Below are positions 43,955-52,499 of a DNA stretch of 64,000 nt, piece after piece; within the stretch, counting starts at the first letter, position 1, and every line of letters starts with the position of its first letter. This stretch comes from Rhodocytophaga rosea (lineage in GTDB: Bacteria > Bacteroidota > Bacteroidia > Cytophagales > 172606-1), in contig NZ_CP048222.1 of NCBI RefSeq assembly GCF_010119975.1, forward strand, positions 868,001 to 932,000. Reading direction: 5' to 3'. A model generated the notes under the pieces. That model was not told where the DNA came from. It was given only the letters and a program-made list of their open reading frames with translations, and did no database searches. Made by a program: the position numbers and the translations under genes.

Positions 43955-46771
43955 TTAAAATCTATAATTGATACCCAGCGTACTGTATGAACCTCTTCTA
44001 TACTTCTGATAAGATTCATCCACACCTGTAATATCGCTGTCGAGGTTAGAATCCTGGATCAGCCGGAAGGGCTGATTCAAAAGATCCTGTATTCCAGCCC
44101 GTATTTCCAGGCGGTCACCAATGCTCTTGGTTATATTCAGATCAATTACATTGCGGGGCATTTCATAAATAGTAGGAGTCAGGTTATCGCCTACCTGGAA
44201 AATACGGCGGCCTATTACATTATACAGCAGGTTTACCTGGAAGCCATTGTCCTGGTCATTGTAATATAATCCGGCGTTCACTAAATATGGCGACTGGCCC
44301 TGTAACTGGCGTTTGTTATCCTGGCCAACAAACTGAGAACCTAATTCCACTTCGCTCTTAATTAAGGAGGCATTCATCAATAAGGTTATATTTTGGATAA
44401 AGGGTATGCCGGACAAATTGCGGAATGATTTTCTAACTTCAAGTTCGGCACCTATACTGGTAGCCTGATCAGCATTACCATAGGTGAAAGAAGTACCACT
44501 TCCTGCATAACGGACTACCGTTTCGATGGGATTATTGAACCGTTTATAAAAGGCACCTATGGAGACAATCTCTCCGTCTGTTGGGTACCACTCAAAACGG
44601 GCATCAAAATTATGAATAGAAGGTGTTTTTAGATTAGGATTTCCCGTACGGCTTACATCATAAACAAAGTCATAATAGGAAAATGGAGCTAATTCCCGGA
44701 ATTCCGGACGATTTAAGGTTAAACCATAAGCCAGGCGAACCAGCGCAAAATTCGAAAAATTATAGGCCAGGTTGACTGAAGGTAATGGCCTTACAATTGG
44801 ATTATCTACATCTACAGCAGCTCCTGAACCCCTTAATCGGCTTTGTAATTGCTGGTGGTTATATTCTACCCGAAAGCCTGCTGATAAATTAAGTTTCCTG
44901 CTAAAAGGCAGATAAGCCCCCACATAGCCGGCAGTCAGTAAGTTTTGTGCATCATAGCTATCGTCAAAGTTGGTTCCTTCTGCCAGGTATAAACCATCAG
45001 AATTAGCTGAAATATTGTCTTTTGCGAAGAATTCTTCTGGAGACAAATTAGGTTTTTCTGTATTTTTTGGATTTACATACCCAAACCAGCGGGCTGAAAA
45101 ATCTCGGGTTTTGCGTTCAACATATACACCGGCTCTGAATTTAGATTGAAGCTCTTCTTCATCGCCATGTCCGAATAAACTCAACTTTTTTTCTATACTT
45201 CCACTGCCAGTCATTACATACTCATTGAGCTCAGAATAAAAACGGGCTGCCTGTACCAGTGATGGATTTGCTGTCTGTGGAACATCTATCCGGAATCCCA
45301 TTTCTTCCTGCCCTCTGGGACGGCTGGAAGAAAAACGTCTGAAATCAGGTTCATCCCGGCGGGTATACGCAAAACCGCCAGTCCATTTAATAGTAGTATT
45401 ATCTGTAGGATTATGTGTGCCGTTGATCTGGCCGGAATACAAACTTTTACTTTCATACCGGAAAGCATAATTATTTATATCCAGGCTATTTTCTGAATTG
45501 GCACCTGTTCTCAAAATTGTTTCTTTCGTACTTATCTGGTTGAAGAGATTCCGGAATTCGATTTTATTGGTAGGGCTAATCAAAAAGCCAAAATTACTCA
45601 TTACACCCAGTCGTACATTTTCGGAATACGATTTATCATTATATATCTGGGAAGTATCGCTTCTTTGCTGATTTGCATCAAAAGCCAGATATCTGTATTG
45701 GTTGATATCAGCAAACTGGCGTGTATTGGAATAATTGACGGAGGAAATATTGGTAACTTCCATATTGCCCAGGCTAAATCTGCGGGTTAAGCCCATATTT
45801 GCCCGCAGATCAGGCATGGCACTGGAATTTTTGATATTGAAATACTGCGGAAAGGCACGAAACAGGGCGATGTTTGATTCAGTAGGACCCTGATTTACCG
45901 CACTTCTTCTGGGGAAATTATCGGGTAATGCCCTAGTGCCATCATCAAAACCCAGCCAGTCGAGTTTTCCACCTTTGTAAGAGGTTACATCTTTAAATGT
46001 AGTGCCATCGCGGTAAGAAGTAGATAAACCAAACGTAAAACTATTGCCATCCGGAATGGTTTTAGTATAGATTTTAATCACACCACCAGCAAATTCTCCA
46101 GGAAGATCAGCAGCGGCAGACTTAAAAATGAGTAAGCGGTCTATGGCAGAGCTTGGAATAATATCGAAAGAGAAAGATTTTACATCTACTTCTGTACTGG
46201 GTGTAAGCACATCGTTGAGCATTACTGCATTGTAGCGTTCACTCAAGCCACGCACCAATACAAAACGGTCATCAGTAATAGATATTCCTGGCACCCGCCT
46301 GATCACCTGAGAAGCATCTCTGTCGAGGGAGCGGGAAATCTGCTGGGCTGAAATACCTACGGCAACCTGTTCCGCTCTTTTTATTTCTGTAATTACGGCT
46401 ACTTCTGTGTTTGTTTGTCTGGCTCCTACTACCACCACCTCCTGCAACTGATCTACATCCTCTTCAATGGCTGTGTTGATCAAAGTTGTTTTATCAGGTT
46501 CTATCCTTACGTTCTCTATCTTCTTGGTTTTGTAAGAAATATAACTTACAAGTACCGTGTGCGTTCCTGCCGCTACTTTCTGAATGATAAAATTACCTTC
46601 TACATCTGTAGAAGCACCTGTTGTCGTACCCTCAATCACCACGTTAGCACCAATAATGGCCTCCTGTGTAGCGGCATCTTTAATAGTACCTTTAATAGTA
46701 CCGGTTTGAGCAAAAAGTGAGAGGGAGAAAAGTGAAAGGATTGAAAAAATTAATGTAGATCGCTGTAACAT
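43955..46771 (-). CDS. TonB-dependent receptor
   Basis: 938 residues. Signal peptide to about residue 22 (LSLFAQ), then a CarboxypepD_reg-like domain (about 24-110; GTIKGTIKDAATQEAIIGANV). The plug domain has QVIRRVPGISITDDRFVLVRGLSERYNAVMLND and FDIIPSSAIDRLLIFKSAAADLPGEFAGG. The 22-stranded barrel ends in LGINYRF, with the aromatic terminal residue recognised by BAM. It imports a ligand bound by itself or by the lipoprotein encoded downstream. The ligand is unknown. No sigma/anti-sigma genes are next to it. Confidence 0.93.
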   Translation of the reverse strand: MLQRSTLIFSILSLFSLSLFAQTGTIKGTIKDAATQEAIIGANVVIEGTTTGASTDVEGNFIIQKVAAGTHTVLVSYISYKTKKIENVRIEPDKTTLINTAIEEDVDQLQEVVVVGARQTNTEVAVITEIKRAEQVAVGISAQQISRSLDRDASQVIRRVPGISITDDRFVLVRGLSERYNAVMLNDVLTPSTEVDVKSFSFDIIPSSAIDRLLIFKSAAADLPGEFAGGVIKIYTKTIPDGNSFTFGLSTSYRDGTTFKDVTSYKGGKLDWLGFDDGTRALPDNFPRRSAVNQGPTESNIALFRAFPQYFNIKNSSAMPDLRANMGLTRRFSLGNMEVTNISSVNYSNTRQFADINQYRYLAFDANQQRSDTSQIYNDKSYSENVRLGVMSNFGFLISPTNKIEFRNLFNQISTKETILRTGANSENSLDINNYAFRYESKSLYSGQINGTHNPTDNTTIKWTGGFAYTRRDEPDFRRFSSSRPRGQEEMGFRIDVPQTANPSLVQAARFYSELNEYVMTGSGSIEKKLSLFGHGDEEELQSKFRAGVYVERKTRDFSARWFGYVNPKNTEKPNLSPEEFFAKDNISANSDGLYLAEGTNFDDSYDAQNLLTAGYVGAYLPFSRKLNLSAGFRVEYNHQQLQSRLRGSGAAVDVDNPIVRPLPSVNLAYNFSNFALVRLAYGLTLNRPEFRELAPFSYYDFVYDVSRTGNPNLKTPSIHNFDARFEWYPTDGEIVSIGAFYKRFNNPIETVVRYAGSGTSFTYGNADQATSIGAELEVRKSFRNLSGIPFIQNITLLMNASLIKSEVELGSQFVGQDNKRQLQGQSPYLVNAGLYYNDQDNGFQVNLLYNVIGRRIFQVGDNLTPTIYEMPRNVIDLNITKSIGDRLEIRAGIQDLLNQPFRLIQDSNLDSDITGVDESYQKYRRGSYSTLGINYRF

Positions 46772-47002
46772 GTGTCAGTTTTGGTGCAAAATTAGATTTG
46801 CACTATTAGCTGATCATTAAACCTATGTTAAATAAAGGTTACTAACTACATGATGCTATTAACATTGAGATAAAATTAAACAGGGTTTAATGCGCTCAAT
46901 ATCTTTTTTCAGCAAAAAAATGAATGTTATGGATTTGTTAAGCGTAGATAAATACAAAATAAAATATGGGTATCATATCTTTTGTTGGATATAGATTTCC
47001 GT

Positions 47003-47992
47003 TTAGCGACCTATTGCCACCTTTTTCAGAATTACATCCACGATCTGGGAGGAGGTGATACCATCAGCTTCGGCTTCATAATTAAGAATGAGGCGGTGGT
47101 TGAGTACATCATGTGCTACCTCTTTAATATCTTCCGGCAATACATAATCCCGTTCATTAAAATAAGCGGTAGCTTTGGCAGCCAGGTTCAGATTGATACT
47201 GGCTCTGGGCGAAACGCCAAATTGTATATAAGCCGCTTCTTCCCGTAAGCCGTAATCCAGGGGCATACGAGTGGCAAAAACGAGTTCAATAATATACTTT
47301 TCAAGTGTTTCGGAAATGCTTACCCGGTTGATTTCGTCGCGAATAGCAAAAATATCCGCCTTATCCAGCACTATATTTACTTCGCTGTTAAAGCTCATAT
47401 TCGACATCCGGCGCATTACTTCCAGTTCAGAAGTTTTGTCTAAATAGCTTACAAACACTTTCATCATAAAACGATCGACCTGGGCTTCCGGCAAAGGGTA
47501 TGTTCCTTCCTGTTCCACCGGATTCTGGGTAGCGAGCACCAGAAATGGTTTATCCAGGTAATAGGTAGTATCACCTATGGTAACCTGCTTCTCCTGCATG
47601 GCTTCCAGTAAAGCGGATTGTACTTTGGCAGGTGAACGGTTTACCTCATCCGCTAATACCAGGTTTGTAAAAATCGGACCTTTTTTGACTTCAAAGTTTC
47701 CCAGTTTCTGGTTATAGATCATTGTTCCCACCAGGTCTGCAGGCAATAAATCGGGTGTGAATTGTATGCGCTGAAAGTCCAGGTGTAATACCTTAGCTAA
47801 GGTATTTACAGTAAGTGTTTTGGCAAGACCAGGTACGCCCTCCAGTAATATATGCCCGTTGGTAAATAAGCCGATCAGCAAACGGTTCAGCATATACTCC
47901 TGCCCTACTACTATTTTACCTACTTCAGCAAATACCTGTCTTATTTTTTGCTGGTGAATTTTAATCCGTTCAATTTCAGTTGGTTCGGGCAT
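47003..47992 (-). CDS. MoxR-family AAA+ ATPase
   Basis: 329 residues from the ATG at 47992 (the frame extends two codons to a TTG). AAA_3 domain: Walker A region LLEGVPGLAKTLTVNTLA, Walker B LVLADEVNRSPAKVQSALLEAMQE, sensor 1 FLVLATQNPVEQEGTYPLPEAQVDRF, and the C-terminal lid with GVSPRASINLNLAAKA. MoxR ATPases act as chaperones that load cofactors or assemble complexes, usually with DUF58 and VWA proteins. Here no DUF58/VWA gene adjoins; gluconokinase is upstream and a TonB receptor downstream. Confidence 0.93.
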   Translation of the reverse strand: MPEPTEIERIKIHQQKIRQVFAEVGKIVVGQEYMLNRLLIGLFTNGHILLEGVPGLAKTLTVNTLAKVLHLDFQRIQFTPDLLPADLVGTMIYNQKLGNFEVKKGPIFTNLVLADEVNRSPAKVQSALLEAMQEKQVTIGDTTYYLDKPFLVLATQNPVEQEGTYPLPEAQVDRFMMKVFVSYLDKTSELEVMRRMSNMSFNSEVNIVLDKADIFAIRDEINRVSISETLEKYIIELVFATRMPLDYGLREEAAYIQFGVSPRASINLNLAAKATAYFNERDYVLPEDIKEVAHDVLNHRLILNYEAEADGITSSQIVDVILKKVAIGR

Positions 47993-48093
47993 GTGCAAAT
48001 ACTACAGGCTTTTAGAGACTATCAATTAATTAGCTTGTCTTTTTATTAAAAGTATATTCTGATACGGAATTTGTAAAGGAATGATAAACAAAC

Positions 48094-48585
48094 CTATTTA
48101 TTAACAGGTAATTGCTTTACAATAGTTTGTACGATTTCTTCAGGTGTGGGCGCTACATCTACTACTAGCACATCTTCCTTAGGTTCCTCGAGGGTTTTAA
48201 ACTGGCTCATCAGCAAACCTGGGTTCATAAAATGGCCTTTGCGGATTTTTAACCGTTGCTCAATCAGGCTATAGTCGCCTTTTAGGTAAATGAATCGCAC
48301 ATCACCCCCAGTTTGCAGAAATTTACGGTAAGAATCTCTAAGTGCAGAGCAGGCAAGAACTGCATTTTCCTGTGTGGCTTTACATCTTTTTATTAACTCT
48401 CGTAAGGAATCCAGCCAGGGAATCCGGTCGGCATCCGTAAGCGGAATACCCTGCCTCATTTTCTCCACATTGGCAGCCGGATGAAAATTATCCGCATCAT
48501 AAAAATTCCAGCCCATTGTTTCTGCCAGCAACGAGCCTATAGTGGTCTTACCTGAACCTGACACTCCAAACACAACGAATACCAT
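48094..48585 (-). CDS. gntK: Gluconokinase
   Basis: 163 residues, the usual length for the GntK/IdnK family. P-loop FGVSGSGKTTIGSLLA at the N-terminus, then the gluconate-site pattern YDADNFHPAANVEKMRQGIPLTDADRIPWL, CSALRDSYRKFL and the lid region RKGHFMNPGLLMSQFKTLEEP. It phosphorylates D-gluconate to 6-phosphogluconate with ATP, feeding the pentose phosphate pathway. No gluconate permease or regulator is adjacent. It lies 102 bases upstream of moxR on the same strand and could be co-transcribed. Confidence 0.95.
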   Translation of the reverse strand: MVFVVFGVSGSGKTTIGSLLAETMGWNFYDADNFHPAANVEKMRQGIPLTDADRIPWLDSLRELIKRCKATQENAVLACSALRDSYRKFLQTGGDVRFIYLKGDYSLIEQRLKIRKGHFMNPGLLMSQFKTLEEPKEDVLVVDVAPTPEEIVQTIVKQLPVNK

Positions 48586-48728
48586 ACTTTTAGTGATTTG
48601 ATCGAAACACTTACATTTTAAGTCAAGCCTTTAAGTTTAGCAAAACTTTGTGTTTAAACAAATAGAGGATGAAAAATTAACAAGATTCTAAATATTAAGC
48701 CATATCTTGAGAGGGTGCCTGTAAAAAT

Positions 48729-48760
48729 ACAAAGCGCAACTAATTATAGTTGCGCTTTGT
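48729..48760. terminator. Hairpin terminator
   Basis: Perfect 13-bp stem ACAAAGCGCAACT / AGTTGCGCTTTGT with a 6-base loop, just past the stop of the minus-strand LruC gene at 48788. Confidence 0.75.
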
Positions 48761-48787
48761 AATAATCTTTTGAAAACTATATCTATT

Positions 48788-50779
48788 TTATTGATTATAA
48801 ATCTTTGTTGCATCCCTATACCCGGGCAGATCCAGATACCAGTCGGCAAAAGTAGTACCATTACTGATAGCCCATGGGGTAAATTTGAGGTGCGTTTGCG
48901 TAATGGCAGCCATTTCAACGGGGTACTTAAATTTGCCTACAGGCAGGTGCAAGGCGAAAGGCATTCCTTCAGCCGTTTTATAATAGATACCTTCTGCTAC
49001 TAGGCTGGCATCGTCTTTTGTTCCAAAAAGAGAAAGATCTGCTTTAGATGTAGGTAAATAACCTGGCAAATGTACCTCATATCCTCTCTTCTGATCGCCA
49101 ATTAAGAAAGGGTTAAATGGCGCAGAGCCTAACTCCTGCATAGTAAGAGCAGTATTAAATTTAATACTTATAGTTACAATACCACAAGTTACCTTAGGTA
49201 AATGAGCATATGTATTTATCATTGCATCCTGGCCAGAAGGCACAAAATCAAAAGCATTTTCAAATACGAGGATAGTAGCTTTATCCTGGCCATTTTCCAG
49301 AAGCGTTTTGTCATGGCTACTGGTAATACTTGCAATCTGGGAAGAGGTAAGTTTAGGAATCTGAAAGCCAAATCCATTTTTATACCTGGCTCCCATTGCA
49401 ATCAGGTCAAACGTAGATTTTAATTCAACTACTTTGTTCTGGCTATTGGTAATAATATTGTGCTTGTAATTGACAACCAGGTCATTCATATCAAAATCAC
49501 CTTTGCTTGGCCACAAATCTTCAAAAGCCAGAGTACCTTCACTCACGTTGTCATAGGCTTGCTTTTCATCGCACGGATAAGCATCATTTTCATCCGGCAC
49601 CCCATCCTTATCACAATCTTCTTCTTCTTCCGTAGGTGGTATTTCCTCATCATCTACTGCATCCGGCACCAATGAAGTAATATAGAACATCACATCATTA
49701 AAATCATCATCTGATCCTGGAAGACTGCGTTTTTTGTCTTCAAAAGCCAGAATATATTTGTCCTTATAGTTGAGAAGTACGCTTTGCTGCTTTTGGGCAG
49801 GTGTACCAGCATTTAAAGCAGGATTGGAAAATAAAATATCAGCCGTTTCAGAGATACTTGTTCCATTCCATCCATTCACTACAATAAAAAAGCCTACACC
49901 AGTTCCGGCAGGGATCTTTCCCGGCAGTTTCACTTTATTACCGGAAGCTAATCCTCCACCACTTCCAGTGAAAGACGCATTCGGGAATACAATCGTTTTA
50001 GTATCAATATCAGCCGCTGATTGGGGAGGAGTAGCCAGTGGATATGTATAATACCCGAATGCATTTTTATACGAGCCTCCTTCATTAACAAAGGTAATAA
50101 TCAATTCAGTCTCCTTTACCAAAGACACATCTGTAGATAATCCTGATGCAAGGTAAGCCGGATTTACTTTTTGCCTTTCCGGTAAACTGGTATTGATGGC
50201 AGTAAGAAAATCGGCATCTATAACATCATTAGGCATCGAAAGATAAGCAGGTACGCCTTGTTTATTATAAGCACCCATAAATGTATAGGGGCCGACAGTG
50301 GTACGGGCATTTGCTGTTGCCAAACGTTCGCCACTATTAAGTAGGACTGGTGTGAAAATATAGCTTATTCTCTGGTTACTTACCGGAACAATAATTTTAT
50401 CCGGAACACCCAGGTAGTTGCCTAGAATCGTTACTTCTGTTATATAGGAAGGAATCGCTTTAAAAGCAGATAGCTTACCGGTATTATCGGTTCCACCTTT
50501 CATCAGCAGTATCCCTCCCTCTTCCGGGTCTTTGTCAAAAATCTGTATGTTGGTCATACGGATGGGCTTTCCCTGGGCATCCTTTGCTGAAATGGCAACG
50601 TCTACTTCATTGGTAGTAGAAAAATTAAAATGTTTGTCTATTAATGGAGTTTCCGTTTGAATAGGGCCAACTTTAGTGGAAACTTTTTCACAGGCAAACA
50701 AAAAAACAAATAAGACCGGACTCAGAATAAGCCAGCCGAATTTGTTTAGTATGTTCGAAGCTCTGTTTGGGAGATACAT
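48788..50779 (-). CDS. LruC-domain lipoprotein with DUF4114 domain
   Basis: 663 residues. The lipoprotein signal ends in FLFAC (Cys about 30). The first half is beta-rich. A DUF4114-type domain ends with ILAFEDKKRSLPGSDDDFNDVMFYI near residues 345-370. A calcium-binding-like segment DCDKDGVPDENDAYPCDE follows. The LruC domain begins with LAFEDLWPSKGDFDMNDLVVNY and continues to the C-terminus. LruC-domain proteins are named after a Leptospira surface lipoprotein; their function is not established. The two 'FED...DFND/DMND' modules in one protein look like an internal duplication of one fold. It is probably surface-exposed. Confidence 0.85.
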   Translation of the reverse strand: MYLPNRASNILNKFGWLILSPVLFVFLFACEKVSTKVGPIQTETPLIDKHFNFSTTNEVDVAISAKDAQGKPIRMTNIQIFDKDPEEGGILLMKGGTDNTGKLSAFKAIPSYITEVTILGNYLGVPDKIIVPVSNQRISYIFTPVLLNSGERLATANARTTVGPYTFMGAYNKQGVPAYLSMPNDVIDADFLTAINTSLPERQKVNPAYLASGLSTDVSLVKETELIITFVNEGGSYKNAFGYYTYPLATPPQSAADIDTKTIVFPNASFTGSGGGLASGNKVKLPGKIPAGTGVGFFIVVNGWNGTSISETADILFSNPALNAGTPAQKQQSVLLNYKDKYILAFEDKKRSLPGSDDDFNDVMFYITSLVPDAVDDEEIPPTEEEEDCDKDGVPDENDAYPCDEKQAYDNVSEGTLAFEDLWPSKGDFDMNDLVVNYKHNIITNSQNKVVELKSTFDLIAMGARYKNGFGFQIPKLTSSQIASITSSHDKTLLENGQDKATILVFENAFDFVPSGQDAMINTYAHLPKVTCGIVTISIKFNTALTMQELGSAPFNPFLIGDQKRGYEVHLPGYLPTSKADLSLFGTKDDASLVAEGIYYKTAEGMPFALHLPVGKFKYPVEMAAITQTHLKFTPWAISNGTTFADWYLDLPGYRDATKIYNQ

Positions 50780-51184
50780 GTATATGTATATTTAGTTTTT
50801 ATGTAATTCAATGGCACTCATGTACATTTATACCTTTATTGGTACAGAGGTAACTTATTTAAAATAAATGCTTGATCACAGATTCAATTTTCAAATAACA
50901 CGATACATGAATGAATGAACTATATACTTCTCCTTTAGCCGATATCTAACTATTGTATACATTACTGTCTTAGTTTCGATATGTTTCAATGCTATAACTG
51001 ATATCTTTCACCTATAAGTTCATGAGAGATCGTGCATGCTACTAAGCTGACTGTGTGTAAGATTTGTGTGTTAAATATACTTTTTAATGCATTCATTTCC
51101 ATCATTTTCCGGATGAATATCTTTATACATTTTTCATCTTACAATTCACACTTTTTCAATTATCAGTTTTTGCACTATTAGCAA
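50780..51184. other. Intergenic region between the LruC gene and the IS3 element
   Basis: 405 bases, AT-rich, upstream of the minus-strand LruC gene and so expected to hold its promoter. No convincing open frame. A 17-mer, AATGCTATAACTGATAT (50988-51004), also occurs at 37016-37032. The IS3 target duplication CAA is at 51182-51184. Confidence 0.45.
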
Positions 51185-51233
51185 TATAATACCTCGATTA
51201 GTTTAGACCACTTTTCTTGTTTTCTTAGTTGAA

Positions 51234-52055
51234 TTAAGCTGCCATTTTATAAAGATTAATGGGCTTGTTTCGGTCAATTCCCTGGTGTGGCCTTTGATTG
51301 TATTTCTCCATCCAGCCACTGATGCCCTGGTAGAGGGAGATGCCATCAGTGGCCGGGTTCAGGTAAATATGCTGGTATTTAATGGTCCGCCAAAACCTTT
51401 CTATAAATATATTATCCAGTGCCCTGCCTTTGCCATCCATACTGATACGGATAGATTCACTTTTTAAATATTCTACATACTCTTTACAGGTAAACTGGCT
51501 ACCCTGGTCGCTGTTGACAATCCCGGGCTTACCATGCTCAGCTACCGCTGCTTTCAACACCTGCAAGCTAGCCTCAGCATCCAATGTATTAGACAAGCCC
51601 CAGCCCACAATATAGCGGCTATACACATCTATCACAGCCGTCAAATACATAAACCCTTTAGCCATCGCAACATAGGTAATATCTATAGCCCATACCTGGT
51701 TTGCCCGCTCTACTTTTAAGTTCCTGAGCAAATAAGGATAGATATACTTTTTGTCCCCTAACTGCGTCAGTTGCTTTCGGGGGTAGATAGGCCGGATGTT
51801 AGCCAGCCGCATCAATCTTCTTATCCGCTCGTAACCTGCTTTATAACCCTTTTCCTCCAGCATCGACTGCATTGTCAGCACTCCGGCCGTTGGTTCTTCT
51901 AATATATGGGCATCCATGAGCTGCATCATTCCTAAATTATCTGCATTCTCTTGTTTAGGCTCATAATAGAAAGAGGCCCGGCTGATAGAAAGTAAACGGC
52001 ATTGCTGGCGAAGGCTAAGCTTTGCTTGAGGACTAACCAGTGATTTACGCTCCAT
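51234..52055 (-). CDS. IS3-family transposase OrfB
   Basis: 273 residues. N-terminal HTH_21-like region (LSLRQQCRLLSISRASFYY, RRLMRLANIRPIYPRK) followed by the rve integrase core. The DDE residues are in WAIDITYVAMAKGFMYL (Asp), GIVNSDQGSQFTCKEY (Asp) and DNIFIERFWRTIKYQ (Glu). The ATG overlaps the orfA stop as TAATG. In IS3 elements the active enzyme is an OrfAB fusion made by -1 frameshifting; the A8-G run near the orfA end (52078-52085 on this strand) is the likely slip site. The open frame is intact. Confidence 0.94.
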   Translation of the reverse strand: MERKSLVSPQAKLSLRQQCRLLSISRASFYYEPKQENADNLGMMQLMDAHILEEPTAGVLTMQSMLEEKGYKAGYERIRRLMRLANIRPIYPRKQLTQLGDKKYIYPYLLRNLKVERANQVWAIDITYVAMAKGFMYLTAVIDVYSRYIVGWGLSNTLDAEASLQVLKAAVAEHGKPGIVNSDQGSQFTCKEYVEYLKSESIRISMDGKGRALDNIFIERFWRTIKYQHIYLNPATDGISLYQGISGWMEKYNQRPHQGIDRNKPINLYKMAA

Positions 52056-52345
52056 TACAGTCCGGTCTTCTTCAAGCTTTTTTTTAAAAAGTCGCGTTCC
52101 ATCTCCAGTTGCCCAATCTTAGCATAAAGCGCATCTAAGTTTACCTGCTCTTCTTTTTCTTTCCCTTCTGTGGAAGAGAATACCAGCTCCGAATTAGTTA
52201 AAAATTCCTGCTTCCACAGCGATATCTGGTTGGCGTGTACCTCAAAGCGGGCCGACAAAGCCGCTAATGTTTCCCGCTCTTTAAGCGCTTCCAATGCCAC
52301 TTTCGCCTTGAAAGCAGCTGTAAATTTTCTCCTCGTTTTTTTCAT
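52055..52345 (-). CDS. IS3-family transposase OrfA
   Basis: 96 residues from the ATG at 52345 (a GTG three codons earlier is also in frame). HTH_Tnp_1 domain: KFTAAFKAKVALEALKERETLAALSARFEVHANQISLWKQEFL. The C-terminus is a leucine-zipper-like coil (LYAKIGQLEMERDFLKKSLKK) that mediates multimerisation in this family. It binds the IS ends and regulates transposition. Confidence 0.92.
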   Translation of the reverse strand: MKKTRRKFTAAFKAKVALEALKERETLAALSARFEVHANQISLWKQEFLTNSELVFSSTEGKEKEEQVNLDALYAKIGQLEMERDFLKKSLKKTGL

Positions 52346-52499
52346 CTTTTCCACGTTTAATTTGTATTGCTTTTCACTTTAACGCGTGGTCTGATTTTAC
52401 CGAGGTATTATACAATGACTACTAAACCACTCAGGGATAAAAACTAAAATTGCCACCCTATACCGGATGGCAATTTGAATGAGTATACGAGTTGTAATA

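Larger units (their letters stand above)
51185..52412 (-). mobile_element. Complete IS3-family insertion sequence, about 1,228 bp
   Basis: The ends are imperfect inverted repeats: the left end starts TATAATACCTCG and the right end, reversed, starts TATAATACCTCG as well; both reach AGACCAC about 20 bases in. CAA flanks the element on each side (51182-51184 and 52413-52415), a 3-bp target duplication usual for IS3. It carries overlapping orfA and orfB on the minus strand. It lies between the LruC and lytic transglycosylase genes and interrupts no recognisable gene. Confidence 0.9.

Noticed and set aside
46787-46794. TAATTTTG on the minus strand as a Bacteroidota -7 promoter element of the TonB receptor
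   Set aside because: It would leave an untranslated leader of only a few bases and has no matching -33 TTTG at the right distance.
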